NCBI GenBank assembly: GCA_010645155.1
Contig: CM021317.1
Location: forward strand, 9,308,313-9,372,312
Reading direction: 5' to 3'
Source of the DNA: Tigriopus japonicus
Lineage: Eukaryota; Arthropoda; Copepoda; Harpacticoida; Harpacticidae
DNA: 64,000 nucleotides
The position numbers and the translations under genes are program-made. Below, one piece after another: positions 49,700 through 63,391 of the stretch (positions are counted from its first letter, which is position 1; every line of letters begins with the position of its first letter). Under the pieces are notes generated by a model. That model made no database searches. It saw nothing but the letters and a program-made list of their open reading frames with translations, and had not been told where the DNA came from.

Positions 49700-51491
49700 A
49701 TGACGCGCAAAGACCGTCGAAGTAGCAAGGCCGCTCAGAAGAAAAAGGATCGCTTGGAGATGGAGCGCCGCATGAATGAGCGCGTGGCCTTGGTCAAAGC
49801 GGCCAATGCTCAAGCGGACCCTCTGGACCAACTGCCCTCATTCCAGGTACACAGATCAGACCCATTCCCATTCATTCACCAAAGTGTATTTGATGGGTTA
49901 CCCGTAAATACCTCTAAGGGTCTGATTAATCGTGTGAAAACAGCCAAGACCGACCGACGTACATAGTTTCGGTCGGAAATAGTACAAATTGGCTTGATAA
50001 ATTAAATTTTTTAGGACTAGGTGAAGGTTAAGCACTAATCACACATTTTTCCAGTTTTTTTGGATCCACTTGGTTTCTGCAAAATCATTTTAATGCATTT
50101 ATAGGTTTTTATTTTCAAAAATCTCGGGGTAATAGATTTCACATTTTATTACCTTAACTACATCATTTTTTAAATTCGTTTTATGCTCCATAAATCACAG
50201 ATTTTAATAGGTTAATTTCAAAACGGGAAAATACACAAAAATATGACGAACAGGTGTAATGACGAGGGATTTTAAATTTCTTGTATATTGTAAATATTAA
50301 GTTGGCGGCCATTGAAAAGTTCCAAAGAAAATGGTTTGAAAATCCAAAGCTGTACACTAAAAGTGGTTCGCCACCTTGTCAAATTAGCTGGCATCTAAAT
50401 AATTTACCAAGAATGGTAACTATTAAGAGATGAGAAAACACTCCATTCATTCAAGCCAAGAAGATCAAGTGTCTTTGTGGAATGGAGATAAATCTGGTGA
50501 GACAATATCTTGTCTAAAGCTAAAATCAGCAATGTCTGTCCTAATAGCATCATGTTTCGATTTTTGGCCTAAAAATAAAGATTCTTCATAGCTTTTTGTT
50601 GAAAGGATGTAGAAAACCTCCAACATCTTTTTCAGCTCGAGTTTTAACGTCTTTTCGATCTTTTTGCAACGTACAATCTCATTCATAAGGTTTCATTTTC
50701 GCACGCTTGAAACGCTCCTGATTTCATCGTCACGTTTATTTTTTAACCCAGAAATTCGACAAGAACGGCGTAGTATTGAATTTATCCACTCGACGCGTCA
50801 ACGATTTGACCGACGATCGCAAAGTCTGGGTCATGGATTTGATCCGCACCAACATGAAAGCCCTTTATGAGCAAAGCTCTTGGGGATGGAAAGAGTCGAC
50901 CAAAAAGGAAGAGATGTACGAAGATGCCGCTTGGTACTTGATCGCCGAAACCGTAAGTACTCACTTCCAAAGCAGAATCTTATATGTCATTGCCTGAATT
51001 ATCTCGTTACTCTTTCAGGAAGAAGGCGTGCCCGTGGCCTATGCTCAGTTCCGATATGACATGGACTATGACGACGAAGTGTTGTACGTGTACGAAATCC
51101 AATTAGAGGAGGCCTACCGACGGAAAGGCATCGGCAAGTTCATGATGACGGTAAGAGTTGGTTTAGGGGTTGGAGAAGATCACGGCTATTAATTGTTCGA
51201 TTCTGTGCGTAGATCTTGGAATTGCTCTCGTTCAAAGCGGATATGCGGAAGATCATGCTTACGGCCTTTAAACACAATCCTGAAGCCACCAAGTTCTTCA
51301 AAGGGGCGCTCAAGTACGAGATTGACGAGACGTGTCCAACCGATGATGTGTACGAGCAATTCGATTACGAAATTCTGAGCAAGTTCAACAAGAAGAAATT
51401 GGCTCGAGAGGCCAAAGAGCAGAGTGAACAACAGGCCAATCACGCCCATAATAGCAACGGAGGAGGAGGAGGATGTTGTGGCGGGCACTAA
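49700..51491 (+). CDS. NAA40: N-alpha-acetyltransferase 40 (NatD)
   Basis: Acetylates the N-terminal serine of histones H4 and H2A. Exons: 49700-49846, 50752-50952, 51019-51150, 51213-51491, all GT-AG and phase 0; 252 aa against about 237 in human. Seen: a basic N-terminus (MTRKDRRSSKAAQKKKDRLE), NMKALYEQSSWGWKESTKKE, AWYLIAE, LYVYEIQLEEAYRRKGIGKF with the acetyl-CoA-binding R-R-K-G-I-G (about 150-155), LTAFKHNPEATKFF, and FDYEILSKF. The C-terminus is His/Gly/Cys-rich (GGGGGCCGGH), like the GGHCGGCCH-type tail of vertebrate NAA40. Introns are 905, 66 and 62 bp. Convergent with UQCRB, 837 bp apart. Confidence 0.95.
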
Positions 51492-52244
51492 TGCATTTTT
51501 TCACTGACATTAAGACAAGCGACTCCAGCAGAGGATTTTTTTTCTCGGAATCGAACACAACGATTTCCTTACAATTGGACTGTACATTATAACATAAACC
51601 AATATGTTTCCAACTTTGCGAGCATTATCATACTGACACAATTTCCATTCTTCCGCCATAAATTAATTATGAACGCAAAATGTTAATTTGTCTAATGTGG
51701 GTCAATTATCGTGTGTCCACATATCAATTAAAAAAATGGAACCAAGGCTATATACGTACATTTAGCCTTGTAACTCACTGACAAACTAGCGACAGCTGCT
51801 TTATTTGGAATCTCAGATCCTGAGCTTTAGAATCCCCTGGTTTCATTTCTAATGTTGAAAGTACTTGTGACTGAGTTGGCCAAGATTTCAATGATTCTCA
51901 ATCCTGAAATGAAGGCTTAATATGGGATGGCCACAGATAGATGGCCGAACCCTAAACAGCATTAGTGCAGTACATCTAAAAATTGTTATTTTAGTGCTGA
52001 AGACAGCATTTCAACATAAAACAACGTTTTAGGGAGATATTTTGTTTTGTGAGTGTCAAAAAATATGTTACTTCTCATTCTGATACTTTTAACTTACGAT
52101 TCATTGTTGAATTGAAATCCTCACATCTAACTTACGGATTCGAAAAAAGGCCGCTGTTCTTAGAATCAGGATTACGTTTTGAAAGTAGTTGATCAGAAGC
52201 TTTGAAAAAGTGACTACGAATCGTTGGATTAAGAGAGAATTGGC

Positions 52245-52250
52245 TTTATT
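52245..52250 (-). terminator. UQCRB: polyadenylation signal of UQCRB
   Basis: AATAAA on the minus strand, 78 bases after the UQCRB stop codon. Confidence 0.55.
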
Positions 52251-52327
52251 AACACACATTACATTGGTATCCATCCAACCATTTTTGAATATACGGAGCT
52301 AGATGGGTTCGAAGAGTGGGTGAATGA

Positions 52328-53811
52328 TTAGACCTTGGACTCCCATTCCTTTTTCTCCTCGTTTTCGGCTTCAATTTCCTTGAGTAAATCCTTCAAGTAA
52401 CGTCCCTTCTGGATATCCTCCTCCAGAGTGGGCCACTCCTCTCGAGGCAAAACCACCTTTCTCATGGACAAATGAAGCGCACGTTGAATGCGGAAAGCTC
52501 GCTCATCCTGAAAATAAAACAGAATGTACCGGAATTTGATTCGGGTCCGATTCGCTTTTTTTTGACAAGTGAATCCCCGAAACTTCTAAATCGACCTTTC
52601 TGTGAGAAGAAAGGCGCATTTCAGCTAAAAATGATCAAAAGAACATTCAGTCATGCGATTATGATCATTGACATAAATTTAGCTACGGGACAAGATTTTC
52701 GGGCTCTTGATCGAGACAAATGGGTGGATCTAAAATTGGAAAGATTCGCTTTCAACTTAAATCTAGTTAAACACGATTTTCTACAGACTTTTGTTTCGAA
52801 AAGCCATGGCATTTTTCAGTTCTTGGCTGGCATTGACGAGTAATGATTGTACTTGCAAAATATTCTCACATTTCTATGCCGAGTTACCCAACCAATCATA
52901 CTAGGTCCCTATCATTTTACGCTCGTTTGAATTTTTTGTATACAGCCCTACCTACGTCATAAAATATTGATACCCAAATTTTACGTGTTGGAGCTATTTT
53001 AGCCTTTCCTGCCAAATCTTTTGGACTCTTCCGAAAATCAAATGCCGAACAAGATATTTCACTCCTTTCATTCATCTCAATCTACAATGGGTTTCGGTCA
53101 GGCACGTTCGTGCCTTGCCATGCAAAGACCGAGACCGGAAAACAACTTTTTGGACTTTTTAAAGGCAAAAATCAACGTCAAGACTAAAAACCGATGCCCA
53201 CTATTATGCATTCATGGAATAAAAAGACCTTGAAAATTTCGTCGTCATGCACTGAAAGGACTCGAGAGAGCGAGCGGTCTTCTTTTCCGAATGAAGCCAA
53301 TGTCTTCGAAATTCGCATCTGCCTGCCCGCCTTTTAAAATCCGGTCCTTGCATTCCTACGCTTTTCATAATCAATCGATTCCCTTGGGATCTCTTCCAAC
53401 CCCTGCCTGGCTTGGTCTTCCTTGGGTGTTCCTCCGTACCTGAGCTTGAGGCGGAAGTCGTCGAACGGCTTCTTTGACGTCGTCATTTTCGTACAGGCAA
53501 TCGTGGAAGTACAGTCCGTACTGATTGAAGCCGGCCGCATTGAACAGCCACCGGCGGAACGGAGTCACTTCCGTGCTCTCGTTCCCGTAGTATATCTTGG
53601 TGCGCACCGATTGCGTCCACACGCCACCCACGGCCAACCCGCCGCCGCCGCCCCTTTGAGCTCCCGCCATCGAGCCGGCGGAGGAGGCCACGGCAGCCGT
53701 GACGGCGGCTGGCCCGTGATGACGGCCAGCGGCGGCCGCCAAAACCGCGCCTCTGGACCTCAAACAGCCCCGTAACAAACTCGACGCCGAGGAAGAGGAG
53801 GAACAGGCCAT
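52328..53811 (-). CDS. UQCRB: cytochrome b-c1 complex subunit 7 with N-terminal extension
   Basis: Matrix-side subunit of respiratory complex III. Exons 53811-53440 and 52507-52328; the intron lies between PPQAQ and DERAFR in phase 0. Seen: [30 protein letters not shown], then [21 protein letters not shown], and a charged C-terminus KKEWESKV, matching the family's whole length. From the first ATG the protein is 183 aa, about 70 longer than the usual 111. The extra N-terminus is Ala/Ser/Arg/Gly-rich and looks like a mitochondrial presequence or GC-rich low-complexity sequence. A second in-frame ATG at 53670 gives MAGAQ, which matches the canonical MAG start of vertebrate UQCRB and would give 136 aa. 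Even then, about 20 residues (including [14 protein letters not shown]) are extra before the conserved core. Which start is used is open. Confidence 0.9.
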
Positions 53812-54281
53812 GGTGAACTCGGAACGAAATCGATCTAGCGGTCAAGTCTAAAAGTCGATCGAGACAAATAATAATGGATTCTTTTGGCCTGGTTCAACAA
53901 CACGCGACAGCTGACGGACTCGCTCTGTCTCTCTCTGGGACCACGAAACGAGAAGGAGGTGACACCGGAGATTGGACGGAACCACCCAGTTGAAAGTCAT
54001 TTTCAGGGAAGTAGAAAAAAAAGGCGCAACCTCTAAGCATTGGGATGCAAAATTTTTGACGGCTCTGACGTCTTCAAAAGTTACGGAAAAGTCGAAAAAG
54101 TGTCAAGCTTTTGTATCAGGGCGCTGTTTTGGGGGGGTTGTATTTGAACTAGAACCTCCCAATCTGAAATGCAATAAACTCCCAGTCAACTGTCGCTTTA
54201 AGGACAAAGTTACGCATTCACTCTAAAGCATCTCTGGCTATCAAATTTAGAAATCCAATATTTCTAATTATTTCCTTTAAG

Positions 54282-54535
54282 GAGGAGACGTGGTGTCGTG
54301 GTTAGCGCAGTTTCCTATAGTGAGAGAGGTCCCGGGTTCGATTCTCCTCCCCGACCTTTCTCAAGGAAACTTTTAAACGCTAATCCACACTCACAGACGG
54401 AGAACCATTTTGATACCGGACATGAGTTTGCCTATCGGAAAAACTTTGGACGATGTGATGGCTAGCTTCGCTGGCCGGGCGAGGCTCAACCCTCCGACCC
54501 TAGCACCAACAATCCGAAAAAAATATGGCAAGGTG
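54282..54535 (+). mobile_element. tRNA-derived SINE candidate
   Basis: The head has polymerase III promoter elements: an A-box-like cgtggttagcgcag at about 54297-54310 and a B-box gggttcgattctcc at 54334-54347. The spacing is like a tRNA gene, but the arms do not fold into a proper cloverleaf. A roughly 150-base tRNA-unrelated body follows, ending in caatccgaaaaaaata. Flanks aattatttccttta and aattattcctaaa may be a worn target duplication. A functional tRNA gene is less likely. Confidence 0.55.
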
Positions 54536-56282
54536 AATTATTCCTAAATCCAACTTTAACTGTATTAGGTTTTGGTATGGGGATTGAAAGATTGTGTGGC
54601 TCAAAAGAATTGACAGGCCCACAAGATTATTGCTCTTTAGAGTTTGGCTTTCAAATTAGCTTTGGGTTGTAAAATCAGTTAAAATCGTTTTTTTTTTAGA
54701 ACAGTGTTGTATTAAACGCTTTGTGATTCTGCGAAAAGGGCCTTCGCGATACAGTTTCATACGTCCAGAGTGAGAGTAGTCTAAAAGACGATGTTATGGA
54801 AGTCCAACAGACCCAACACTCAGGGTGCTCAGAGTTTTGCGAGAAATGCGATGACATCGTGTCTTTGTTTCAAAAGATGTATTGAGAAGAAATTTTCTGA
54901 ACTAAAACGAACTTTTGAAAACTCTTGTTTGGCAAAAAATCCAAAACGCCCCTATTTATCTTTCTTTTTTCCGAATTCAACGGACTTTCATATTGACAAC
55001 CATAAATCACAGAACCAAATGAAAATCACCTGAAGGCCATATTGCACGGATATTCAATTTTGGAAGATTTTTTTGTGTTCGACTTGAAAGGTTTAGACCT
55101 GATTTTTGATGAGCAGTGATATTTTTGTCACCTTGGTCAGATGTATTTGCATCGGGCCACGGGAGTCAGCCATACATTCAGCGAACATTAGAGTTCTTCA
55201 TATGGAAAGGTATAGGCTGGGAATTCCATAAGAGGTCATTTCTTTCATTCCACTAAAATAAGTCTCTTGTCAAAAATATGTGTCCATGAATAAGTACTTG
55301 ACATTTTGCTCAAGTAAGAAACTTAACACTTGTTCAAAATAGCAATGAATTCTGTCCAACATTTCGTCGTGCCGATAACTCAAAGTTGCTTTGAAAGTCT
55401 TGCAATTTTTTATTTTTATTTTTTGCTTCTACTGCTCATATGAATACCCTGAAAAGGAAATACGTGTTCATGAAGATATAAAAAAAACATCAGAAAGAAA
55501 ATCCTAAAATAGCCTTGTGTTTTTTGTGATGAATCAACTAGGGAGTTAAGGATTATTTCTTGCGATTATGTTTGGAGGTAGCTGACCCCCAATCCCAATA
55601 TTGAGCCTCAGCTATTCATTTCAATGTCAAATTCATTTTTCCTTTTGCCAAAGGTGAGAGGGGAACTTGGCGTTTATCAACGGGAGTTTCTAATTTCTCT
55701 TGTATCTTGGGGTATTTCTCTCGTTTTTTCCGACTTTTTGGTAGATTGTAGACTTTGGCAGGTACTGTCCACTTCCATTTTTTGGCTTGAAGAGAAGTAG
55801 AAGGCGAAGTCGGTTCTCTCATGATGCTAAGCGGTTCTCTAATCAGCTGGGGCGTCGTACGCGTACATACGTCGTCGAGCCGACCTCAAGATGGCCGCAG
55901 TTCTTCGAGGTTGCGCGAATTCACCGGTCGGCCTCAATGCCAAACATTCTCTCGCCAATAGTTTTTATTTTTTAACCGACTATCCGCAAAATCACGCTAA
56001 TAAAGTACTAATCTAATCCACGGTCTTCAACTTCATGGTCGCCATACCCTCGCCATCAATCTTAGTCTCAGGGAGGGGATAACTCAGCTGATTGCGGCCA
56101 TTTTGCCCAACTCAAGCGGACTTTTTTCCGCCCGATCAGCCCGCTCGTCCGTTTCTGGGTTCGTGCGAAGTGGCCCTGATCTGGCCCATTCACGTTTCAC
56201 TCGATAGTCAGACTTGAAGTGGAGTGGAGCTCGCTTTGACTGATTCCCTTCGACCTCTTTCTCGATCGTTCATCGCCGCACC
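54536..56282. other. intergenic and ATP synthase beta promoter
   Basis: No gene recognised. GC content rises over the last 250 bases towards the ATP synthase start, as expected for a promoter and 5' UTR. Confidence 0.4.
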
Positions 56283-58214
<1,932 letters not shown>

Positions 58215-58411
58215 ATAGTTGGAACAACAAACAAACCTCCCGACCATCCTTTTCTGCGTCCACCATCAACACATGAAGAGGAAAAGGAGACACTGCTGTT
58301 TTTATGAATGAGTGCGCATTTACGTTGGAAAGTGTGCTACGACAAGTTTGACGATACAACCAACCCCTGATCCAAAGCCCGGAAGACTCAAGATCTTTTC
58401 ATCCGGAAACA

Positions 58412-58417
58412 AATAAA
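58412..58417 (+). terminator. ATP5F1B: polyadenylation signal of ATP synthase beta
   Basis: AATAAA 198 bases past the stop codon. Further AATAAA-like sites follow near 58620-58660. Confidence 0.5.
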
Positions 58418-58419
58418 CC

Positions 58420-60348
58420 CTGCAGACCTTTCCTCAACCATTCGAATCGGTCTGGGTTGACTTTTTTATTTCCATTTCTCTCAAGTTGCATATTGAATCC
58501 TCGTCGTTTCGACAACAGAACGGCAAGTTGGATTAGACAAAAGAAAGAAAGAAGAGCTTATACACAAAAACCAATGATGCCCACAATCAGACATTGTGTG
58601 TAATAAGTATGACAATATAATAAAACACACACATTGTGAAAGACCGTCGGAAGGAATAAATTTCATTTCAGTTCACTAAATCATAAACAGACTTGTTTGT
58701 CTATTCAAATAACGTGACAAATTTGGTGGGCCTTAACGACGTAAGTTTTTACTTGCACTAAACAAAACTGATTTTGATTATAAGGATAAGAAAGCCAGTG
58801 CGTCAACCTAGCTAGAAGCGAAGAATAGGAATTTTTAATGACTTTGAATGGTATGTTACAAATATTGACAAATGGGTTTAAACTCGGAGGAAACAATTGT
58901 CATTTTGAATTAGCACTTACAATTATGTCACATTTTGTCACTTCTTATTTGCTACCACTCGCTTTCACTTCATAAAAAAGCTTCTCCTTCATGCCATATG
59001 ATTCTTTCACGGCGTTCAATTGAGCTGGATAAGTCATTTTTAAGTTCCAAACACATTTGTGACCAGTTTTGAGGTGAGCAGACAATGCCACATATGTAAT
59101 CGAGTTCAGTTAATGAGGTCAGGGGCCAAAAATTGATATAGAGTCACCTAAAACTTGCTTAAAAACAAATTTATGAAAATCTTCTTTAGAATAATTGTTA
59201 GGCACACTTAGTTCGGTCATGATTCATAATGTTGGTGAAATCTATTAAGCCGTTCAATTTTCAATGTGTGTTCTTGAACACAATTCTCGAAGGACACAAT
59301 CAGATTTTTGTTAACCCAAACTAGAAGAAGGGCTCAATAGATTTCGTCAATATTTCGGGTTCGGGCAAGGAAATCGTAAGACATGGAAGCCTCCACTCAG
59401 GCGTTCAGTTGTGGATTTTTTTATAAATCGAATTCCATTCAAGTAAATGATTTTGTATGTTAAAATTGATCCGACAGGCATTTAAGGATATCATATGCTG
59501 AATTTTAGCATGATACGTTCATCCATTTGCGAGAAACAACGTTTTGCAATTCTAACAGTCACAGTGCATACGTGCTGAAACGAGAGAAAATATGACCCTA
59601 CAATCGTCCTTTTGGACGATTGGGATGTCTAATTTTTGAGTTCATTGCAAATAAAAAAAACCATGCCGGTTTCACCTTCTCCACCCAACTCACTTTTATC
59701 AATCACCTTAAATCGTCAATAACCAAGGCCAGGCGAAACCGAGCCCTTCACCACCGGGCTGGCAAGGTTAGTATCGAACAATGTTAGGAACCTGATCTTT
59801 CTGGGCCATGTCCAAACACATGCTGTCATTCCCGGTGGTCAAGGGCTTGACAACACCTTCATGCGCAGTGGCAATTGCACAAGGTAGAATTGAAGGAGGT
59901 CGTTGGCGCTTTTTGTTTGGCAAAAATTGTTATTTTCTAATGACTTGGCGAGGAGAGATAAGACTTGAGCAGAAAATGAAAGCCTTGGAAGTCTCTGTTA
60001 CTTAAAGGAAGAAGTTTAGTAAGCAGGACTTAGACAGAACCAGAAAATAACACAACGAACCTTTGCAACATTGACATGAAGGTTGTCAGGTGTATCAGCA
60101 ATAAGGGCCTTTCCGAGGAAATTTTGTTATTCAAGGTCTAACCGTCTAAAAATGGTCCACGAATCTCTTGATTTTTTAAACCGCGACAAGTTTGCCGTAA
60201 AGCATAATTATTTCCGGTCTTTCATTCGAAATCATACAATCACTTCCGTAATGACGTGTCAATTTGTGTCATGACGAACCATTCAACAGAGAGAATGAGG
60301 TAGAATGAGGATGGCGGGGTATTGTTATGGAGATGAAGTTGGTTCCAC
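58420..60348. other. intergenic with old repeats
   Basis: Contains the rearranged second copy (58995-59310) of the repeat family found inside the hAT-type element near 3.7-4.1 kb. On the minus strand around 59757-59870 a frame ending TTGNDSMCLDMAQKDQVPNI then V-R-Y-stop looks somewhat protein-like, but it has no start codon or clear splice site and I do not call it a gene. Confidence 0.4.
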
Positions 60349-60603
60349 CTAGCCAGCGGGTGTAACCATGAGCATCTCCACTTGTCCAATCAAGGAAAGC
60401 ACATCAGTGGAACCGGTCACATCCACATACTGTAATTAGAACTGATTGTGAAGCGTTAATACGCACTTGAATGAGTTCAACCTACTCTGTCGGCCATTCT
60501 CAAGGCCTCGGCAACCGTTGTTGTTTCCGGCAAGCGGATGATTTCCGTCTGGACATTGGCTGCGGCAACTGCCGATGCCAACGGCAGCGCACCTCCAATG
60601 GGC
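60349..60603 (-). CDS. two exon-like blocks of an unidentified protein, 5' partial
   Basis: Two candidate exons, 60603-60486 and 60429-60349, separated by a 56-bp intron (aga|gtaggt ... attacag). They read in phase as PIGGALPLASAVAAANVQTE, then IIRLPETTTVAEALRMADR, then YVDVTGSTDVLSLIGQVEML and MVTPAG-stop. Composition is GC-richer than the flanks and looks coding. A further minus-strand frame at 60740-60860 (YVVVAFADGICRVIPDVAHD) could be an upstream exon, but I cannot join it. I do not recognise the family. Chance open frame is a real alternative. Confidence 0.3.
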
Positions 60604-61675
60604 CTACAGAGGCCAAGGTGAATGTAGCTGTGGCAATAAGATCAATATTGAAAGACAAAAAAAGCAACTAGCTTTCCAAACAAGGACAAGAACAAGGATT
60701 TGCCTTCTGCCTACTTGGCTGTTGGAAGACGTCGCTGGACACGGATCCTCTCACTAATTGTGTGCATTCGAGTGTCGTGGGCAACGTCAGGGATGACACG
60801 GCAGATGCCATCGGCAAATGCAACCACGACATACATCATCTCTTCTTTTTCTGCCGAGCTCTTTGCGGTTTGGACGCGCACAACCAAGAAATGAAGAATG
60901 AAGAAAGAAAAAAAGAAACGAAAGAAACGACAGATGATGTGCGGAGTAGAATGGTATTCAGCTGCCACTTGTCTAATTCTCGAAGGCGCCAAAGAGGAAT
61001 GACCTCAAGTTGCGACACGAGGTTCTCCAGATTTAAGATCACTTGAATAAATAAGTGCAAGCCTCTGTTCTAAGGAGTACAATTTAAATACATTTAAAAA
61101 AAAATAATATCACATGTTTTTTCAATTACTACATAGGGATTTCTACTATTGTTGTCGGGAATCCGTCCACTATCATTCAGTCATCCCACTTAAAACTTAA
61201 AAAAAAAGTTCAAAGATTTCATGTCAACATTTCTTTGGCTTGCCTCTGATTTAGGTTTTTGTTAGAATTAGGCCCAACTGTGGTTAAAACCAGCTTCTTG
61301 GATATAGAAACGTTATGTCTTGCTATCAGTGCTCTCAGATTTTTTTCGTCAAAATTACCTAAAAACTCGTCAAAATTACCCAGAAAATTACCCAAACTTT
61401 GACTTTTTACAAAAAATTACCCAAAAAATTTCCAAACTTTTTTTTATCAATTTTGATTACTTTATAATGTTTTAAGCACTTGTTTATTGATATTTAAAGG
61501 AATAAAATTTATCAAACCAGATGACAAGACAGCCATTGCAAGAAATAATCCAAACAAATCAATTGTGAATTGTTCCTAATACGGTACAACATGCTATTCT
61601 CTTGGTGCTATTGCTTGGACACTTGAAACAAGTTTTTCAAATGCAATAAGTTGTCTTATCTAATGAGTGGTCCAT

Positions 61676-61910
61676 GCAAGATCTTGCAACACGAGGTAGA
61701 ACGAGTTGATTTTACGTCTGAATTTCAAAGATGCATAATTTATTGTTCCATTGAGCTGAAAAATTGTCAGACCTGTTCAATTATCTTATCTAGATAAAAG
61801 ATAAGGAAAAAAGTATCTTTATCAAGATACTTTGCGGAAAATACTATCTTATCTAGATACTTTTTCAAAGTATCTTGAACAGGTCTGAAAATTGTAGACA
61901 AATTCTTTAA
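61676..61910 (+). repeat. second copy of the 3121 repeat, interrupted
   Basis: Matches 3121-3252 on both sides of the 120-bp insertion at 61768-61887. Without the insertion and one duplication copy, the junction reads gagctgaaaaattgtagaca, close to gagctgaaaattggtagaca at the uninterrupted copy. Confidence 0.7.
61768..61887. mobile_element. 120-bp hAT MITE nested in the larger hAT element
   Basis: Perfect 13-bp inverted ends CAGACCTGTTCAA, an 8-bp duplication aaaattgt (61760-61767 and 61888-61895), and a nearly palindromic interior built of tatcttatctagata-type words. The uninterrupted paralogous sequence near 3225 confirms the empty site. Confidence 0.85.
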
Positions 61911-63391
61911 AATATCAATTACAGCTTCTGTAAAATATTAATAACAGTTCTTGTGAAATATAACATCTCGTGAATGGAAGCAAGGATGATCAAATGTGAA
62001 GCTGTCATCGCAGTCCCAGTCCAACAGAAGCGAGCTATGGGCGCATCAGCTTTTTGAGCGACAGCATCATCACAAGGAGAAATACTGTACAGGCAGCTTG
62101 CAAAAGCTAAGGGTTCCTAATCTCTGCTTTTAAAAAACTACTTTCATCCAGCTCTTCTTGACTATGATTGAGACGAGGTCAAGTTCAAATGCATTTATGT
62201 GCGGTCAGCTTGGTGAAATCAAAACAAGAAATACTGTTTACAGCTTACAACTGATCACCTCTAAAATTTTGTTTGTTTGATTGCACTTGCCAATATGCCT
62301 TAGCGTTTACAAGCTACTCGTGCAGTATTTCTCCTTGATGTGAGCTGATGCATCCCATGGATGCAGAGTCTCCATATCTTGCTTACATTTTTGCGCTAAT
62401 CTTGCACTTTTGCTCTAATCTTGCACTTTTTGGGGCTTGTTTACGCCTACTTTTTGGCCTATTTCTTCTGAACTGCGCCTACCTAGTCTGTGTCTTTGTT
62501 GTAAATTGCGCTTTTCCCCCTCATATATCTGGAGGCACTGTAAGGCTGTGCTCAGAGTTCCATTGTACAAATTTTTGGCTAAGTGTTGCTTTGCAACAAT
62601 GGTCCTGGTTAGGTTTCTGGGCCAGAAAGATTATGTCACACTGACTTTTTCTAGGGAAGTGACATAAACTCTGAGTCAAAACTGGCAGCATTGAAAATTC
62701 AAAACACTTTTCAGACTTCTTTCGCAAAATTTTACCCTGCATGAACAAAATTTAGGTGTTTAAGAGCTTGGAACTCAAAATTACCCAAATTTCGGTGTTT
62801 TGGTAATTTACCAATTGACAAATTTTTATACCAAAAGGGGGTTAAAAATTACCTAGATTTGGTAATATTACCCAAATCTGAGAGCACTGCTTGCTATGCT
62901 GTTTAGTTCTTTGTGTTCAACCTTCGTGAACACATTTTTCTAGGGATCTAGGTTCAACTCGATAGACTGCAGAGGCTCAAGATACACCCGATCATTGGCC
63001 TTCTGCAATCCTTATTCAAGATCAAAGATTTTTAATTTGGGTGTCCAGTGTCAAAGCATTTTTATAAACACCTTTCAGAGAATCTGTGGTCACGGCTAGT
63101 GCTCTAGTCACGGCAGCTTTTGTGCGTAAGGAGAGAGGGATAGCTAGAGGCATCTCTACCACAGATCATACGACTAGATGTCGCATTGGCCCGGTCCGTC
63201 GGCGAGAGAAAAGTGACACCACTTGGCCCAGCTGCGCTAGCTTCAAAATCTCAGGGCGACCGTGTGCTCAGAAGTAACGACGCTCGCTCGCGTCGAGAAC
63301 AAAGTACGTACGGTACGTTGAGTTTGTTCAGGATTTGGCCACGCTGGCAAAATTTTGAAAAGTTCAAAATTCCCACCATTTTAGGGTGTAG

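Larger units (their letters stand above)
61327..62890. mobile_element. non-autonomous hAT-type DNA transposon
   Basis: Perfect 16-bp inverted ends CAGTGCTCTCAGATTT and the same 8-bp flank cttgctat on both sides (61319-61326 and 62891-62898), the hallmark of hAT insertion. Inside both ends the word aaaattaccc recurs in mirrored orientation. No transposase frame is present. The 1564-bp interior includes a copy of the repeat at 3121 and a nested MITE. It is a different family from the TAGGG-ended element at 3485. Confidence 0.85.

Noticed and set aside
54282..54360. functional tRNA gene
   Set aside because: A and B boxes are present, but acceptor and T stems do not pair consistently in any register, and a SINE-like body follows.
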